A stretch of DNA of 64,000 nucleotides from an uncultured Erythrobacter sp. (GTDB lineage Bacteria; Pseudomonadota; Alphaproteobacteria; Sphingomonadales; Sphingomonadaceae). Location: NCBI GenBank assembly GCA_947499505.1, contig CANMOQ010000004.1, positions 1 to 64,000 of the forward strand, given 5' to 3'. A program made the translations under genes and the position numbers. Under the pieces are notes generated by a model that was not told where the DNA came from, made no database searches, and saw only the letters and a list, made by a program, of their open reading frames with translations. This document shows positions 52,405 through 62,415 of this stretch, one piece after another (within the stretch, counting starts at the first letter, position 1; each line of letters opens with the position of its first letter).

Positions 52405-52622
52405 GCCGGCTGCCCCGCAGCGGCGCGATTAATGTTGTTTGTCGATGCCATTATCCGCTTAACCTAGGCGCGCTGGCGCACAAAGCAAAGCCAGTAGATT
52501 GCTTATCAAGGAAAAATTTGGAACCAGTTGCGTATTGCAATGTTGCATTGCAATAGATCATTCATATCTGAGCGCTAAAGCGCAGCCGAAGAACAATCAT
52601 AAGTAAGAGACCCAAAACCGCC

Positions 52623-52793
52623 ATGAGTCCACAACTCGCCATCTCAAGCACATTCGCCACCTTCGCGATGGCTGCGCTGTGCGTCTTGTCGGCGGGCGGG
52701 AACATCAGCAGCGCGTTTGATGCGGCATTTATGCCGGTCCAGGCCGAGATGCCTTCGCTGGACCTGCCCACTGCGGATTACTTGCTGCCATAA
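52623..52793 (+). CDS. Small hydrophobic hypothetical protein, 56 residues
   Basis: Frame from ATG 52623 to TAA 52793. Product begins MSPQLAISSTFATFAMAALC and has the look of a signal-bearing small protein; the tail (AEMPSLDLPTADYLLP) is acidic. I recall similar short proteins in other Erythrobacteraceae, but cannot verify. No strong ribosome-binding site (AAGAGAC, 11-12 bases upstream). A minus-strand frame over the same bases is less convincing. Confidence 0.5.
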   Translation: MSPQLAISSTFATFAMAALCVLSAGGNISSAFDAAFMPVQAEMPSLDLPTADYLLP

Positions 52794-52802
52794 AGGCGCT
52801 GA

Positions 52803-52819
52803 CCCGGCGCAAAGCCGGG
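52803..52819. terminator. Hairpin between the small gene and pal
   Basis: CCCGGC-GCAAA-GCCGGG. It lies between convergent genes and may serve both; T runs are weak. Confidence 0.5.
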
Positions 52820-52845
52820 CCAGAAACCTCTAGGCAATTCTCAGT

Positions 52846-53373
52846 TTAGTTGATGACGACGCTGGCCGCGCGGCGGTTCTGCGCCCATGCTTCTGCATTG
52901 GAGCCCAGCGCAACCGGGCGCTCCTTGCCATAGCTGACTGTGCTAATCCGATTGGCGGCAATGCCCAGGCTGACCAGATAGTTCTTGGCTGAATTGGCCC
53001 GGCGTTCGCCCAGAGCAACGTTGTATTCACGCGTGCCGCGTTCATCCGCATGACCTTCAATCGTGATGGTCACTTGCGAGTACTGGCCAAGATATTGTGC
53101 CTGCGTTTGCAGGGCGGCGGCATCAGTGCTGTCGATGTTGAAGCGGTCTGTATCGAAATACACCACGGCATTGCTGCCAACGGCCTGTTCGAAATGCCCC
53201 TGTGTTCCAACACCTGGGCCGGATGGAGTGGTCGAGGGACCGCTTGTGGTTGGTGTAGCTGTTGCTTGCGGGGTCGGTGGCAGTTCCTCTGGTGCCTTTT
53301 TGGCGCAGGCGCCGAGCAAGGCAGTCGATGAAAGCACAGCGATCGCGATGATACGAGTATTAGGGATAGTCAT
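52846..53373 (-). CDS. pal: Peptidoglycan-associated lipoprotein Pal
   Basis: 175 residues from ATG 53373 (AGAGAGGA upstream). Lipobox LLGAC, a Pro/Thr-rich linker, then the OmpA-like domain: VYFDTDRFNIDSTDAAALQTQAQYLGQYSQVTITIEGHADERGTREYNVALGERRANSAKNYLVSLGI, which binds diaminopimelate of peptidoglycan. Last gene of the tol-pal operon, 60 bases after tolB. Confidence 0.96.
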   Translation of the reverse strand: MTIPNTRIIAIAVLSSTALLGACAKKAPEELPPTPQATATPTTSGPSTTPSGPGVGTQGHFEQAVGSNAVVYFDTDRFNIDSTDAAALQTQAQYLGQYSQVTITIEGHADERGTREYNVALGERRANSAKNYLVSLGIAANRISTVSYGKERPVALGSNAEAWAQNRRAASVVIN

Positions 53374-53433
53374 GGCAAATCCTCTCTGGTTGCCGGCGGG
53401 TCGGGGAGCCCGGCGGATAGTGAATAACATACC

Positions 53434-54840
53434 TCAGGGACGAATGGGTCCCCAAGCAGGGTCTGAGGCGTCAACCGGGGTCGGCAGGCGGCGTTCATTG
53501 CGCCCGGTCAAATCGACCTGATGCAGTCCCGACCGGCCCGAATTGCGCGCCGTGCGGAAGAATTGGATGATGCGGCCATTCGGTGCCCACGTTGGTGCCT
53601 CATCTTGCCATCCGTTCGTCAGCACCCGAAGGTTACGCCCAGCAGGCGTCATGACGGCAATATTGAAGTCCCCGGCAATGCGGGTGAAGGCGATCTGGTC
53701 GCCGCGCGGGCTCCATTCCGGCGTGGCGCAGCGCCCTCCGAAGAAGGTGATGCGGCGCTGGCCAGAACCATCAGCATTCATCACATAGCATTGCTGCGAG
53801 CCGGAACGATCGCTCTCAAACACGATCTTTTGCCCGTCGGGGGAATAGGATCCGCCGACATCAATTCCGGGGGTGTTGGTAAGGCGAACGCTCTGACCAC
53901 CATTGGCCGACACGCGGTAGATATCCGTGTTGCCGTTCACCGCCATCGAATAGAGTATCGAGCGGCCATCAGGCGACCAACGCGGCGCGAGCGTGGGATT
54001 GCCGGTATCCGCGACAAGCTTCTGCTGACCCGTACCAATATCATAAACATAGATGCGCGGATTGCCGTCGACATAGGACAGATAAAGTAGCTGAGAATAA
54101 TCTGGCGAATAACGCGGTGTGAGCGCGGTTGCGCTGCCCAAGGTCAGGAAGCGGTGGTTTGCGCCATCGCTGTCCATAATCGCGAGACGTTTGACCCGCT
54201 TATCCTTCGGGCCGGTCTCCGCGATGTAAGCGATGCGGCTGTCAAAGAATGGGCTCTCACCCGTCAGCCGGGCATAGATGAGGTCAGAGCATTTGTGCGC
54301 GGCGCGGCGCCAATCCGCAGGGCGCACGACCCAACCCTCACGGATCAGCTCGTCCTGAAGGGCAACGTCGTAGAGGTAGCAGCCGACAACCAAGCGGCCA
54401 TCATCACGCGCCGTCACGTAGCCCTTCACCAGCATTTCCGCGCCGCGCCCGGTCCAGCTGCCCCATGATGGCGCGGTGATCTGAGCAAAGCTCGGCTTGG
54501 GAAGAGCGTCGGGGCCAGTCGGCTTGAAGATGCCATTATTTCGCAGGTTAGAGGTGATCACGCGGGCGATCTCTCCGCCAAGTGCGCCCGTGCCGCTGGC
54601 ATTGGCCGGGGTCGAACGCTCGCGGTCGGTGGCAAAGGCCGGGATCGCAATGCCGAGATCCTGCCAATCGCTCTCGTCAGTGACCGAGCCGGTCAGGCCG
54701 CCTTCTTCAGAGGCGTTCTCTTCAAAGGCGGTTTCAACACTGCCGCCTTCGCCCACAGGCTCGCCCAAATCCTCGTTTTGAGCGGCGAGAGGTGCTGCGA
54801 AAAGAGCCAGGGAAAGTGCGAGATACGATCTCATAATCAT
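53434..54840 (-). CDS. tolB: Tol-Pal system protein TolB
   Basis: 468 residues from ATG 54840, which overlaps the tolA stop (TAATG). Signal peptide MIMRSYLALSLALFAAPLAA; an N-terminal alpha/beta domain (IAIPAFATD ... VITSNLRNNGIFKP); six WD40-like beta-propeller repeats (YSPDYSQLLYLSYVDGNPRIYVYDIGTGQ, WSPDGRSILYSMAVNGNTDIY, YSPDGQKIVFESDRSGSQQCYVM, WSPRGDQIAFTRIAGDFNIAVM). Links TolA and Pal in the periplasm. A longer upstream frame exists but the signal peptide sets the start. Confidence 0.96.
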   Translation of the reverse strand: MIMRSYLALSLALFAAPLAAQNEDLGEPVGEGGSVETAFEENASEEGGLTGSVTDESDWQDLGIAIPAFATDRERSTPANASGTGALGGEIARVITSNLRNNGIFKPTGPDALPKPSFAQITAPSWGSWTGRGAEMLVKGYVTARDDGRLVVGCYLYDVALQDELIREGWVVRPADWRRAAHKCSDLIYARLTGESPFFDSRIAYIAETGPKDKRVKRLAIMDSDGANHRFLTLGSATALTPRYSPDYSQLLYLSYVDGNPRIYVYDIGTGQQKLVADTGNPTLAPRWSPDGRSILYSMAVNGNTDIYRVSANGGQSVRLTNTPGIDVGGSYSPDGQKIVFESDRSGSQQCYVMNADGSGQRRITFFGGRCATPEWSPRGDQIAFTRIAGDFNIAVMTPAGRNLRVLTNGWQDEAPTWAPNGRIIQFFRTARNSGRSGLHQVDLTGRNERRLPTPVDASDPAWGPIRP

Positions 54841-55637
54841 TAAAGCCTTCTGTCGAAACGCCATGAGGAAATGGTCTTCCACCCGTTGTAGAACTGATCG
54901 GGCAGATCGAAAGGGGCCGCAAGCTGAATTGCTCGAATCACGCGTTCGCAATGCAAATTCGCTTGGGGCCGATTGGATGGGGTAATGCTGCTGCTGACGG
55001 TGTTGCATTTGGGCCGGCCGCTCAAAGAACCATCGGGATTGAGCCGCCACGAGGCGACCGACACCAGTTTTTCGGCATCGACGCCCTGCGGAGCAGTCCA
55101 ATGAGGGCGCAATTGCCGAGTGATCGCGGACCGCAAAGACGCCTGCGCACTCGCGCCAATCTGCGATGCTGGAATGCGGGTGTCGTCCGTGGTCGTTGAG
55201 CCGCCGGAGCCTGGCAAGAAATCACTGCCGATCCGGCTGCCGCCACGCGGGGTCGGAGTGGCTGATGGCGGCGTGCGCGGTGTTTGCGTTGCGCGGGTGG
55301 TTGGGCGAGTGGTCGGCTGCACGGACGGTCGCGTCGGCTCGGGATCGCTTTGCGCCTCGCTGGGCAGTTCTTCTACCGTCGTCGGCGCGGGATCATCGGC
55401 CAAAGTAGGCGCAATCGCAGCCCTGCTGTCTGCAACGGGATCGGGCGCAGTTGATTCCAAGCTCACTTCACTGGCCAGACTCACCGTCATTCGCTCTGGG
55501 ATCGGCATTGCATCATCGCGTACTGGCTGCAGCAGCATAACCGCGACAACGCCCACGTGCAGAGCCAGAGCGACCAAAAGGCCGATCCGTTCCTCGCTGC
55601 TAAACTGCGCTGGCTGCATGGTCTGCTCGCTCATCAC
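54840..55637 (-). CDS. tolA: TolA-like protein
   Basis: 265 residues. A single membrane helix (IGLLVALALHVGVVAVMLLQP), a Pro/Thr-rich middle (residues about 90-150) and a C-terminal domain with LRSAITRQLRPHWTAPQGVDAEKLVSVASWRLNPDGSL ... HCERVIRAIQLAAPFDLPDQFYNGWKTISSWRFD. It connects the TolQR motor with TolB/Pal. The long helical domain of enterobacterial TolA is replaced by the short Pro-rich linker, usual in this order. Confidence 0.9.
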   Translation of the reverse strand: MMSEQTMQPAQFSSEERIGLLVALALHVGVVAVMLLQPVRDDAMPIPERMTVSLASEVSLESTAPDPVADSRAAIAPTLADDPAPTTVEELPSEAQSDPEPTRPSVQPTTRPTTRATQTPRTPPSATPTPRGGSRIGSDFLPGSGGSTTTDDTRIPASQIGASAQASLRSAITRQLRPHWTAPQGVDAEKLVSVASWRLNPDGSLSGRPKCNTVSSSITPSNRPQANLHCERVIRAIQLAAPFDLPDQFYNGWKTISSWRFDRRL

Positions 55638-55646
55638 TGCACCGGG

Positions 55647-56093
55647 CTATGGCGGCGAAACTGAACCGCTGGTGACCAGCGATATTGAAGAAAAGCCCGC
55701 GCGGTTCAATTCACCCATCACAGCCATCACTCTGCCGTAATCAAGCGTGCGATCGCCACGCAGCACAATTGCGGGTTGCTGGCCGTCACCGCCGCGATCA
55801 ATCCGCGCCAAAGCCTCAGGGAACGCGCCCGGCGCCACCGCTGCATCATCAATGTAGATCACGCCAGCGCCATCGACGGAGATCGTCACCTGCTCCGGCG
55901 TCTGATCAATCGGATTGGCGCGGCTTTCCGGCAGCTCAATCGGCACGCCAGAGGCGAGCAGCGGCGCTGTGACCATAAAGATGATGAGCAGCACGAGCAT
56001 GACATCTACGAACGGCGTGACATTGATTTCCGCCATCGGCGCACGGCGCGAACGGCGGCCGCCGCGAGAGTTAGAGGCTAGCCCCATCGCCAT
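55647..56093 (-). CDS. tolR: ExbD/TolR-family motor protein
   Basis: 148 residues from ATG 56093 (AAGGAAAG upstream). One membrane helix in MAEINVTPFVDVMLVLLIIFMVTAPLL with the conserved proton-carrying Asp (VDVMLV), then a periplasmic domain ending GRVMAVMGELNRAGFSSISLVT. Works with TolQ to use the proton gradient. Confidence 0.95.
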   Translation of the reverse strand: MAMGLASNSRGGRRSRRAPMAEINVTPFVDVMLVLLIIFMVTAPLLASGVPIELPESRANPIDQTPEQVTISVDGAGVIYIDDAAVAPGAFPEALARIDRGGDGQQPAIVLRGDRTLDYGRVMAVMGELNRAGFSSISLVTSGSVSPP

Positions 56094-56232
56094 TAGCTTA
56101 CTTTCCTTCCGCACGCCCATCCGGGCGCGCGAACTCCTCGCTCATGCGGCCATGGGCCGCGTCGCTGCGAGCGGGCAGTCGCCCTTGCGGCTGCTGCGCA
56201 GCCGAACATCGCCAATCGCAAACCCCGCTCTG

Positions 56233-56939
<707 letters not shown>

Positions 56940-56943
<4 letters not shown>

Positions 56944-57407
56944 TTAACCTCTTGGTCCATGAAGTTCTGAAAGGCCGCTCGCCAAGCACCAGGCTGGCGT
57001 TTTGGGCGACCTTCGAGAGAGATAAAGCCGACGCGCAGATGCGCCTCGCACAGGCTTTCTTCGCCGCGCTTTGCGATCTGATGCATGCGGCAACTCGCCG
57101 CGCCCAGCTCTGTGCAGGTGGTCACAATCACCACATCATCATCAAGCTTAGCCGGGCGCAGATATTTCAGGTTGATCTCAGACACCGCATAGGCGCCCTC
57201 ATCCGCTTCAATCGCGGCGCGCTGATCGATTTCGAGCATACGCAGCAGGTCAGAGCGCGCACGCTCAAACCAGCGCAGGTAATTCGCGTGATAGGTGATC
57301 CCCGACAGGTCCGTGTCTTCGTAATAGACGCGCACCGCATAAAAGTGGCACGGCCCATCAAAGGCACCGCCCGGAAAATTCAAAGACTGCGGATTGGGGT
57401 TAACCAT
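56940..57407 (-). CDS. ybgC: Tol-Pal-associated acyl-CoA thioesterase YbgC
   Basis: 155 residues. Hot-dog fold thioesterase: FYAVRVYYEDTDLSGITYHANYLRWFERARSDLLRML with the catalytic Asp in YYEDTD and HANY motif, then YAVSEINLKYLRPAKLDDDVVIVT. First gene of the tol-pal operon. Confidence 0.95.
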
Positions 57408-57486
57408 GGTGCAAACCGTCTAACGCAGCGGGGATTCGCTGGGAAGTGGGCTTTTCACGCTCGGTGATGAATGGCGGTGAAACGAG

Positions 57487-57503
57487 TCTTATCTGCGATA
57501 AGA
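57487..57503 (-). terminator. Hairpin after the his/HIT operon
   Basis: TCTTATC-TGC-GATAAGA, directly after the HIT stop and before ybgC; short stem and weak T run. Confidence 0.45.
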
Positions 57504-57507
57504 TTGA

Positions 57508-57885
57508 TTACGCGCTGATCATCCGGCCCAGCGGCTGGCCGCCAAAAATGTGCACATGCAGATGCGGCACCTCTTGCCCGCCATGCGCGCCGGTATTGGC
57601 GAGCAGACGGTAACCCGGCTCAACCAGTCCCTTGGCCCGCGCCACCGCGCCAACCGCGCGCACAAATCCACCAATCTCTGCATCCGATGCCTTGGCCGAA
57701 AAATCATCCCAGCTGACATAGCGGCCTTTGGGGATCACCAGCGTGTGGATCTCCGCCTGCGGATTGATGTCTTCAAAGGCAAATGCCCACTCATCCTCAT
57801 AGACCTTGGTCGAGGGAATTTCGCCGCGCAGGATTTTGGCGAATATGTTCGCATCATCATGGGGCAAGGTGGCATCAATCGGCAT
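57508..57885 (-). CDS. HIT-family nucleotide-binding protein
   Basis: 125 residues. FAKILRGEIPSTKVYEDEWAFAFEDINPQAEIHTLVIPKGRYVSWDDF ... and the histidine triad HLHVHIFGGQPLGRM. HINT-type hydrolases cleave AMP-N bonds. Start overlaps the hisE stop (TGATG), so it is the last gene of the his operon. Confidence 0.94.
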   Translation of the reverse strand: MPIDATLPHDDANIFAKILRGEIPSTKVYEDEWAFAFEDINPQAEIHTLVIPKGRYVSWDDFSAKASDAEIGGFVRAVGAVARAKGLVEPGYRLLANTGAHGGQEVPHLHVHIFGGQPLGRMISA

Positions 57886-58211
57886 CAGATGTCTCCCCGA
57901 GCGGCTTTTTCATCGAGGCCAGAGACGCCTTCGCGCCGGTCAAGCTCGGCCATCACATCGCCAATCGCAATGCCCTTATGACCCAGCAGCACCATGAGGT
58001 GGAAAAGCAGATCGGCGACCTCACCGACCAGCGCATCATCGCCTCCGCTCAGCGCAGCAATGATCGTCTCGGTGGCCTCCTCGCCCAGCTTTTGCGCGAT
58101 TTTACCCAGCCCCTTGGCATTGAGGCTAGCGACATAGCTCGCATCCGGCGCTGCGTCCGCGCGCTCGGCAATAGTTCGTTCAAGGCGGTCAAGGGTGCTC
58201 GGCGTATCCAT
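57885..58211 (-). CDS. hisE: Phosphoribosyl-ATP diphosphatase
   Basis: 108 residues from ATG 58211 (AAAAGGA upstream). LDRLERTIAERADAAPDASYVASLNAKGLGKIAQKLGEEATETIIAALSGGDDALVGEVADLLFHLMVLLGHKGI; the EE...E..DL metal-binding pattern of MazG-like folds is present. Second step of histidine synthesis; hisI is not fused and not in the window. Confidence 0.95.
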   Translation of the reverse strand: MDTPSTLDRLERTIAERADAAPDASYVASLNAKGLGKIAQKLGEEATETIIAALSGGDDALVGEVADLLFHLMVLLGHKGIAIGDVMAELDRREGVSGLDEKAARGDI

Positions 58212-58227
58212 AGCGCTATCCTTTTGC

Positions 58228-59010
58228 CTAAACGCCGCGTGCGGGCAAGCCAGCAGCTCTGAGCGCCTCATGCGCCTCAGAGACGGTGTGCTCGCCAAAG
58301 TGGAAGATTGAGGCGGCCAAAACCGCGCTCGCATGGCCCTTTGTGACGCCGTCGACCAGATGATCGAGTGTGCCCACCCCGCCGCTCGCGACCACAGGCA
58401 CGCTGACTTTGTCCGCGATTGTGCGGATCAATTCCAGATCATATCCGGCCTTGGTCCCGTCGCCATCCATGCTGGTGACTAGCAGTTCGCCTGCACCTAG
58501 ATCAGCGACTTTCTGGGCATATTCGACGGCATCGATGCCTGTTGGTTTGCGCCCGCCATGGGTGAATATCTCCCATTGCGGCACCGCCTCACCAATCGGC
58601 AGAATCACACGCCGCGCATCCACGCTGGCGACAACGCATTGGCTGCCAAACCGCGCGGCGATCTCGCTTACCAGCTCTGGCCGGGCAACGGCGGCAGAAT
58701 TGATCGCAACCTTGTCGGCGCCCGCCAGCAGCAACTCGCGCGCATCCTCAACGCTGCGGACCCCGCCGCCAACGGTTAGCGGCATAAAGCAAACCTCCGC
58801 CGTGCGGCGCACCATATCGAGCAGCGTGCCGCGCCCCTCGTGGCTGGCGGAGATGTCGAGAAAACACAGCTCATCCGCACCCGCCGCGTCATAGGCCCGC
58901 GCTTGCTCAACGGGATCGCCAGCGTCTTTGAGGTCGACGAAATTGACGCCTTTGACAACGCGGCCATCGGCGACGTCGAGGCAAGGGATTACGCGGATAC
59001 GGACGGTCAT
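58228..59010 (-). CDS. hisF: Imidazole glycerol phosphate synthase, cyclase subunit
   Basis: 260 residues. (beta/alpha)8 barrel: [32 protein letters not shown] with catalytic Asp11-like residue (CLDV), [58 protein letters not shown] (second catalytic Asp), [10 protein letters not shown]. Pairs with HisH. Confidence 0.97.
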   Translation of the reverse strand: MTVRIRVIPCLDVADGRVVKGVNFVDLKDAGDPVEQARAYDAAGADELCFLDISASHEGRGTLLDMVRRTAEVCFMPLTVGGGVRSVEDARELLLAGADKVAINSAAVARPELVSEIAARFGSQCVVASVDARRVILPIGEAVPQWEIFTHGGRKPTGIDAVEYAQKVADLGAGELLVTSMDGDGTKAGYDLELIRTIADKVSVPVVASGGVGTLDHLVDGVTKGHASAVLAASIFHFGEHTVSEAHEALRAAGLPARGV

Positions 59011-59306
59011 TGGGTATTCTCCGAGGGCGTAGCAAGATACACGCCTATCTCTAGGCACTCATCGCCGACACAATCATCGCCCGATTTGAAGGCGATAAAT
59101 CCGTAAGGCCACAGGAAGCTGGCGAAAAACGCGCCCGCCATGCCGTAAACTAAGCCGTTCTGCCCAAAGCGCGGCTCGATAAATTTGGCAACAGCCAAAG
59201 CCAGCGCGAGAAACACGACGACATTGATCAGCGCATACTCAATTGTGCCGACCGTTATCCCTGCAAGGAATGTGAGGCACAAGAAGAGGACGCCCATGAA
59301 CCGCAT
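59007..59306 (-). CDS. Hypothetical membrane protein inserted in the his operon
   Basis: 99 residues, three hydrophobic segments ([60 protein letters not shown]) and a C-terminal part with two cysteines ([12 protein letters not shown]). It starts 3 bases after the hisA stop and overlaps hisF by 4 bases, so it is co-translated with both. No family recognised; not a histidine enzyme. Confidence 0.7.
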   Translation of the reverse strand: MRFMGVLFLCLTFLAGITVGTIEYALINVVVFLALALAVAKFIEPRFGQNGLVYGMAGAFFASFLWPYGFIAFKSGDDCVGDECLEIGVYLATPSENTQ

Positions 59307-59309
59307 GGG

Positions 59310-60038
59310 TCAGGCACGCTCCGCCATGGCAATGGCAGCCGCCAGATCGAGCTTGCCTTCATACAAAGCGCGGCCCGTGATCACGCCTTCGATGCCCTCT
59401 TTTGCGTGTAGGCTGAGGACGTGAATATCGTCCAAGCCCTTTACCCCGCCGCTGGCGATCACAGGGATTTCCACTTGCCGCGCCAACTCTAGTGTCGCAT
59501 CGATGTTCGCGCCTTTCAGCAAGCCATCGCGGCCAATATCGGTGAACAACAGGCTAGCGACGCCCGCATCTTCGAATCGGCGGGCGAGGTCGACCACCGA
59601 TACATCCGAGACATCGGACCAGCCCTCGGTCGCAACCATCCCGTCTTTCGCGTCGACCGCGACGACAATACCGCCCTCCCATTCCCGCGCCATGTCTTTC
59701 ACAAATTCAGGGTTCTTGAGTGCAGCAGAGCCCATCACCACGCGCGATACACCGAGCTTAAACCAGCCTTCGACCCCTGCCGCATCACGAATACCCCCGC
59801 CCAATTGCACGTGGCCGGGAAAGCTTGCGATGATGGCTTCTACAGCCTCGCGGTTCTCCGTCCGGCCGGCAAAACTGCCGTCGAGATCGACCACATGCAG
59901 GTGCTGCGCGCCCGCCTCGGCAAACAATTGCGCCTGCGCGGCAGGATTGTCGCCATAGACGGTTGCGCGGTCCATATCGCCCTCGGCCAGTCGCACGACT
60001 TCGCCGTTCTTCAGGTCGATGGCAGGGAAAATAATCAT
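59310..60038 (-). CDS. hisA: ProFAR isomerase
   Basis: 242 residues. FPAIDLKNGEVVRLAEGDMDRATVYGDNPAAQA with the catalytic Asp (AIDL), HVVDLDGSFAGRTEN, QLGGGIRDAAGVEGW, VVMGSAAL, FTDIGRDGLLKGANID (second Asp), IPVIASGGV. Start overlaps the hisH stop (ATGA). Confidence 0.97.
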   Translation of the reverse strand: MIIFPAIDLKNGEVVRLAEGDMDRATVYGDNPAAQAQLFAEAGAQHLHVVDLDGSFAGRTENREAVEAIIASFPGHVQLGGGIRDAAGVEGWFKLGVSRVVMGSAALKNPEFVKDMAREWEGGIVVAVDAKDGMVATEGWSDVSDVSVVDLARRFEDAGVASLLFTDIGRDGLLKGANIDATLELARQVEIPVIASGGVKGLDDIHVLSLHAKEGIEGVITGRALYEGKLDLAAAIAMAERA

Positions 60039-60664
60039 GCGGGGTCCCAATTTAGGAAGCGTTCGAGCGTCTCCAGCCCATAAGACTGGCTCTTTTCCGG
60101 GTGGAATTGCACGCCAAGCAAATTGTCCTTGGCAACCGCCGCCACAAGCCCCTCACCGTGGTCGGTCAATGCGGCGATGTGCTGCGGGTCTTCGGCGGCG
60201 AAGTGGTAAGAATGCAGGAAATAGGCCTCGCCCTCCTCAACCACATGATGGCCGCGCGCATGGGGCAGCAAAGCGACATCATTCCAGCCCATATGCGGCA
60301 CTTTGATTGCCGGGTCGGTGGGTTCGATGAGCCGTACTTGACCGGGAATCCAGCCAAGCCCGGCTGTCTTGCCGTGCTCCAACCCACGAGTGCAGAGCAA
60401 TTGCATGCCCACACAAATGCCCAGAAACGGCGCGCCGCCCACCTGCACGCGCTCTGTCATGGCCTCGACCATGCCGGGAATTGCGCGAAGGCCCTCAGCG
60501 CAGGCTTTGAACGAGCCAACACCGGGCAAAACAATCCGGTCGGCTGCGCGAACGGTGCTCGTGTCCGCCGTGACGTCAACGACCGCGCCAACCGCTTTCA
60601 AAGCATTGTGAACGGAATGAAGATTGCCCGCGCCATAATCTATGAGGGCAACCCTCTCACCCAC
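60035..60664 (-). CDS. hisH: Imidazole glycerol phosphate synthase, glutaminase subunit
   Basis: 209 residues from GTG 60664, with AAGGG 8 bases upstream; the start overlaps the hisB stop by 8 bases. Class I glutaminase: [50 protein letters not shown] (nucleophile Cys), HSYHF, and [23 protein letters not shown] (His, Glu). Supplies ammonia to HisF. Confidence 0.96.
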   Translation of the reverse strand: MGERVALIDYGAGNLHSVHNALKAVGAVVDVTADTSTVRAADRIVLPGVGSFKACAEGLRAIPGMVEAMTERVQVGGAPFLGICVGMQLLCTRGLEHGKTAGLGWIPGQVRLIEPTDPAIKVPHMGWNDVALLPHARGHHVVEEGEAYFLHSYHFAAEDPQHIAALTDHGEGLVAAVAKDNLLGVQFHPEKSQSYGLETLERFLNWDPA

Positions 60665-61262
60665 CGAGCTGGCCCTTGGTGCTGGGGATTGCACCAGCCT
60701 TGCGTTGGTCTTGCTCCACTGCGGTGCGCATTGCCCGGGCAAAGCCCTTGTAGATCGACTCGCAAATGTGGTGGTTGTTGCTGCCATAGAGCAGCTCCAC
60801 ATGCAGGGTGATGCCGGCGGTTTGCGCGACCGATTGGAACCAGTGCTCAATCAGCTCCGTGTCCCACTCGCCCAGCTTTTCCTGAGTAAAGCCAGCATTC
60901 CAGACCAGAAATGGCCGGCCCGATATGTCGAGCGCAACGCGCGCCAATGTCTCATCCATCGGGGAATAGGCGCTGCCATAGCGGCCAATCCCGGCCTTAT
61001 CGCCCAGCGCATCCGACAATGCCTGGCCCAGCGCAATCGCGCTGTCTTCGGTCGTGTGGTGCTGATCCACATGCAGATCGCCCACCACCTTCATCGAAAC
61101 ATCGATCAGGGAATGCTTGGAAAATTGCTCGACCATATGATCGAGAAACCCAATCCCGGTGGAGATGTCATACGCGCCGGTGCCATCGAGATTGACCGTA
61201 ATGGCAATCTCGGTTTCCGCCGTTTTGCGCTCTATCGTGCCTGTGCGAGCTGTTTTTTGCAT
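60657..61262 (-). CDS. hisB: Imidazoleglycerol-phosphate dehydratase
   Basis: 201 residues from ATG 61262. [33 protein letters not shown] with the manganese-binding [77 protein letters not shown]. Monofunctional form. First gene of the visible his operon; no clear ribosome-binding site. Confidence 0.97.
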   Translation of the reverse strand: MQKTARTGTIERKTAETEIAITVNLDGTGAYDISTGIGFLDHMVEQFSKHSLIDVSMKVVGDLHVDQHHTTEDSAIALGQALSDALGDKAGIGRYGSAYSPMDETLARVALDISGRPFLVWNAGFTQEKLGEWDTELIEHWFQSVAQTAGITLHVELLYGSNNHHICESIYKGFARAMRTAVEQDQRKAGAIPSTKGQLGG

Positions 61263-61384
61263 AAAGCGCGCTATAGGCGCACCGCAAATTGACGCAAGCA
61301 CTCGCACGCCGCCGGGCGTAAGTGCGAACATAAGTTACCAATTTGCTTGACCAGCGCGGCGCGGCTCGCCACCCTTTACGCATA

Positions 61385-61888
61385 ATGACCGAAGACACCC
61401 CCGATAGCCTGATCCCTTATGATGAGATCGTCCAAGAGGCACTGCGCGCCGTGGTTGGCCGCGTGCTTGGCGAAATCGTCGCTGGGGGCAGCGAGCTTCC
61501 CGGCACGCATCATTTCTACATCACCTTCAAAACCGAGGCGACAGGGGTTTCGATCCCGCCGCATCTGCGCGAGCGGTTCCCTGATGAAATGACCATCGTG
61601 CTGCAAAACAAGTTCTGGGATTTGGAGGTCACCGACGAGGGTTTCTCCGTCGGTCTGTCGTTCAACCAGATCCCGGCAAAGCTCTCCATACCGTTTGCCG
61701 CGATCACCGCATTTGTTGATCCGGCGGTCGATTTCGGCCTGCAGTTCCAGGCGACCGTCGCCGATATGGCTCCTGAAGAGCATGAGGATGCGGAAAACGA
61801 CCTCATCGAAAGCAGCGGCGAGGAAGCGGCTGAGGGCGCTGATGATGGCTCGAACGTGGTCACAGTGGATTTCGGGCGTAAGAAATAG
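61385..61888 (+). CDS. sspB: SspB-like ClpXP adaptor
   Basis: 167 residues. LIPYDEIVQEALRAVVGRVLGEIVAGGSELPGTHHFYITFKTEATGVSIPPHLRERFPDEMTIVLQNKFWDLEVTDEGFSVGLSFNQIPAKLSIPFAAITAFVDPAVDFGLQF is the alphaproteobacterial SspB core, which brings ssrA-tagged proteins to ClpXP. The tail is acidic and ends in VVTVDFGRKK, the short ClpX-binding end of this family. Divergent from hisB. Confidence 0.92.
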   Translation: MTEDTPDSLIPYDEIVQEALRAVVGRVLGEIVAGGSELPGTHHFYITFKTEATGVSIPPHLRERFPDEMTIVLQNKFWDLEVTDEGFSVGLSFNQIPAKLSIPFAAITAFVDPAVDFGLQFQATVADMAPEEHEDAENDLIESSGEEAAEGADDGSNVVTVDFGRKK

Positions 61889-61941
61889 CCGCCCTGCCCA
61901 AAGGCAATGCGGATCAATGGCGCGCGCCGTGCATTGAGTAA

Positions 61942-62349
61942 ATGATGAGCAGCTTGAAAAAACCATCACAGGACTTGGTCCCCGTCTCGGCATCTGATGA
62001 CGATGGCGGCGAGGTGCGTGTGCTCGGCCCAAGCACCAACCCGGCGACGAACCTGCTGATCGCGGACATTGTACTGCGCGGGGCCTCCAGCCTATTTCGC
62101 AAGCAGGCGGAAAAAGGCATCGTCAAGACCAGCGAGGACGAACAAGGCGCGCGCGACATGCTGGATGGGCGTGGGATTTTGACCACTCTGGCATTGTACG
62201 GCGCGAGCAAGCTGGCCACGCGCTCCGTGCCGGGCCTTGCGATTGTAGCGGGCGGATTGCTGGCCAAGACGCTGTATGATCGAGGAAAATCGATTGAACT
62301 TCGGCGTAACGCTCGCTCAAAAAAGAAGTCTGGCGAACCGCTCGACTGA
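61942..62349 (+). CDS. Conserved hypothetical protein
   Basis: 135 residues. VRVLGPSTNPATNLLIADIVLRGASSLFRKQAEKGI ... ALYGASKLATRSVPGLAIVAGGLLAKTLYDRGKS; a soluble N-terminus and a hydrophobic glycine-rich segment near 95-115. I recognise the style from other sphingomonads, always near sspB or hisB, without known function. Confidence 0.7.
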   Translation: MMSSLKKPSQDLVPVSASDDDGGEVRVLGPSTNPATNLLIADIVLRGASSLFRKQAEKGIVKTSEDEQGARDMLDGRGILTTLALYGASKLATRSVPGLAIVAGGLLAKTLYDRGKSIELRRNARSKKKSGEPLD

Positions 62350-62415
62350 CACCAATCTTACCTGCGCGTTATCACGAGACTTGATTTAACCGCCCGGTTT
62401 GCGGCATCGGGCCGC

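Noticed and set aside
56094..56232. A small gene in the tolQ-tolR gap
   Set aside because: A short frame (MFGCAAAARATARSQ...) exists but has no ribosome-binding site; the gap contains a hairpin and appears non-coding.
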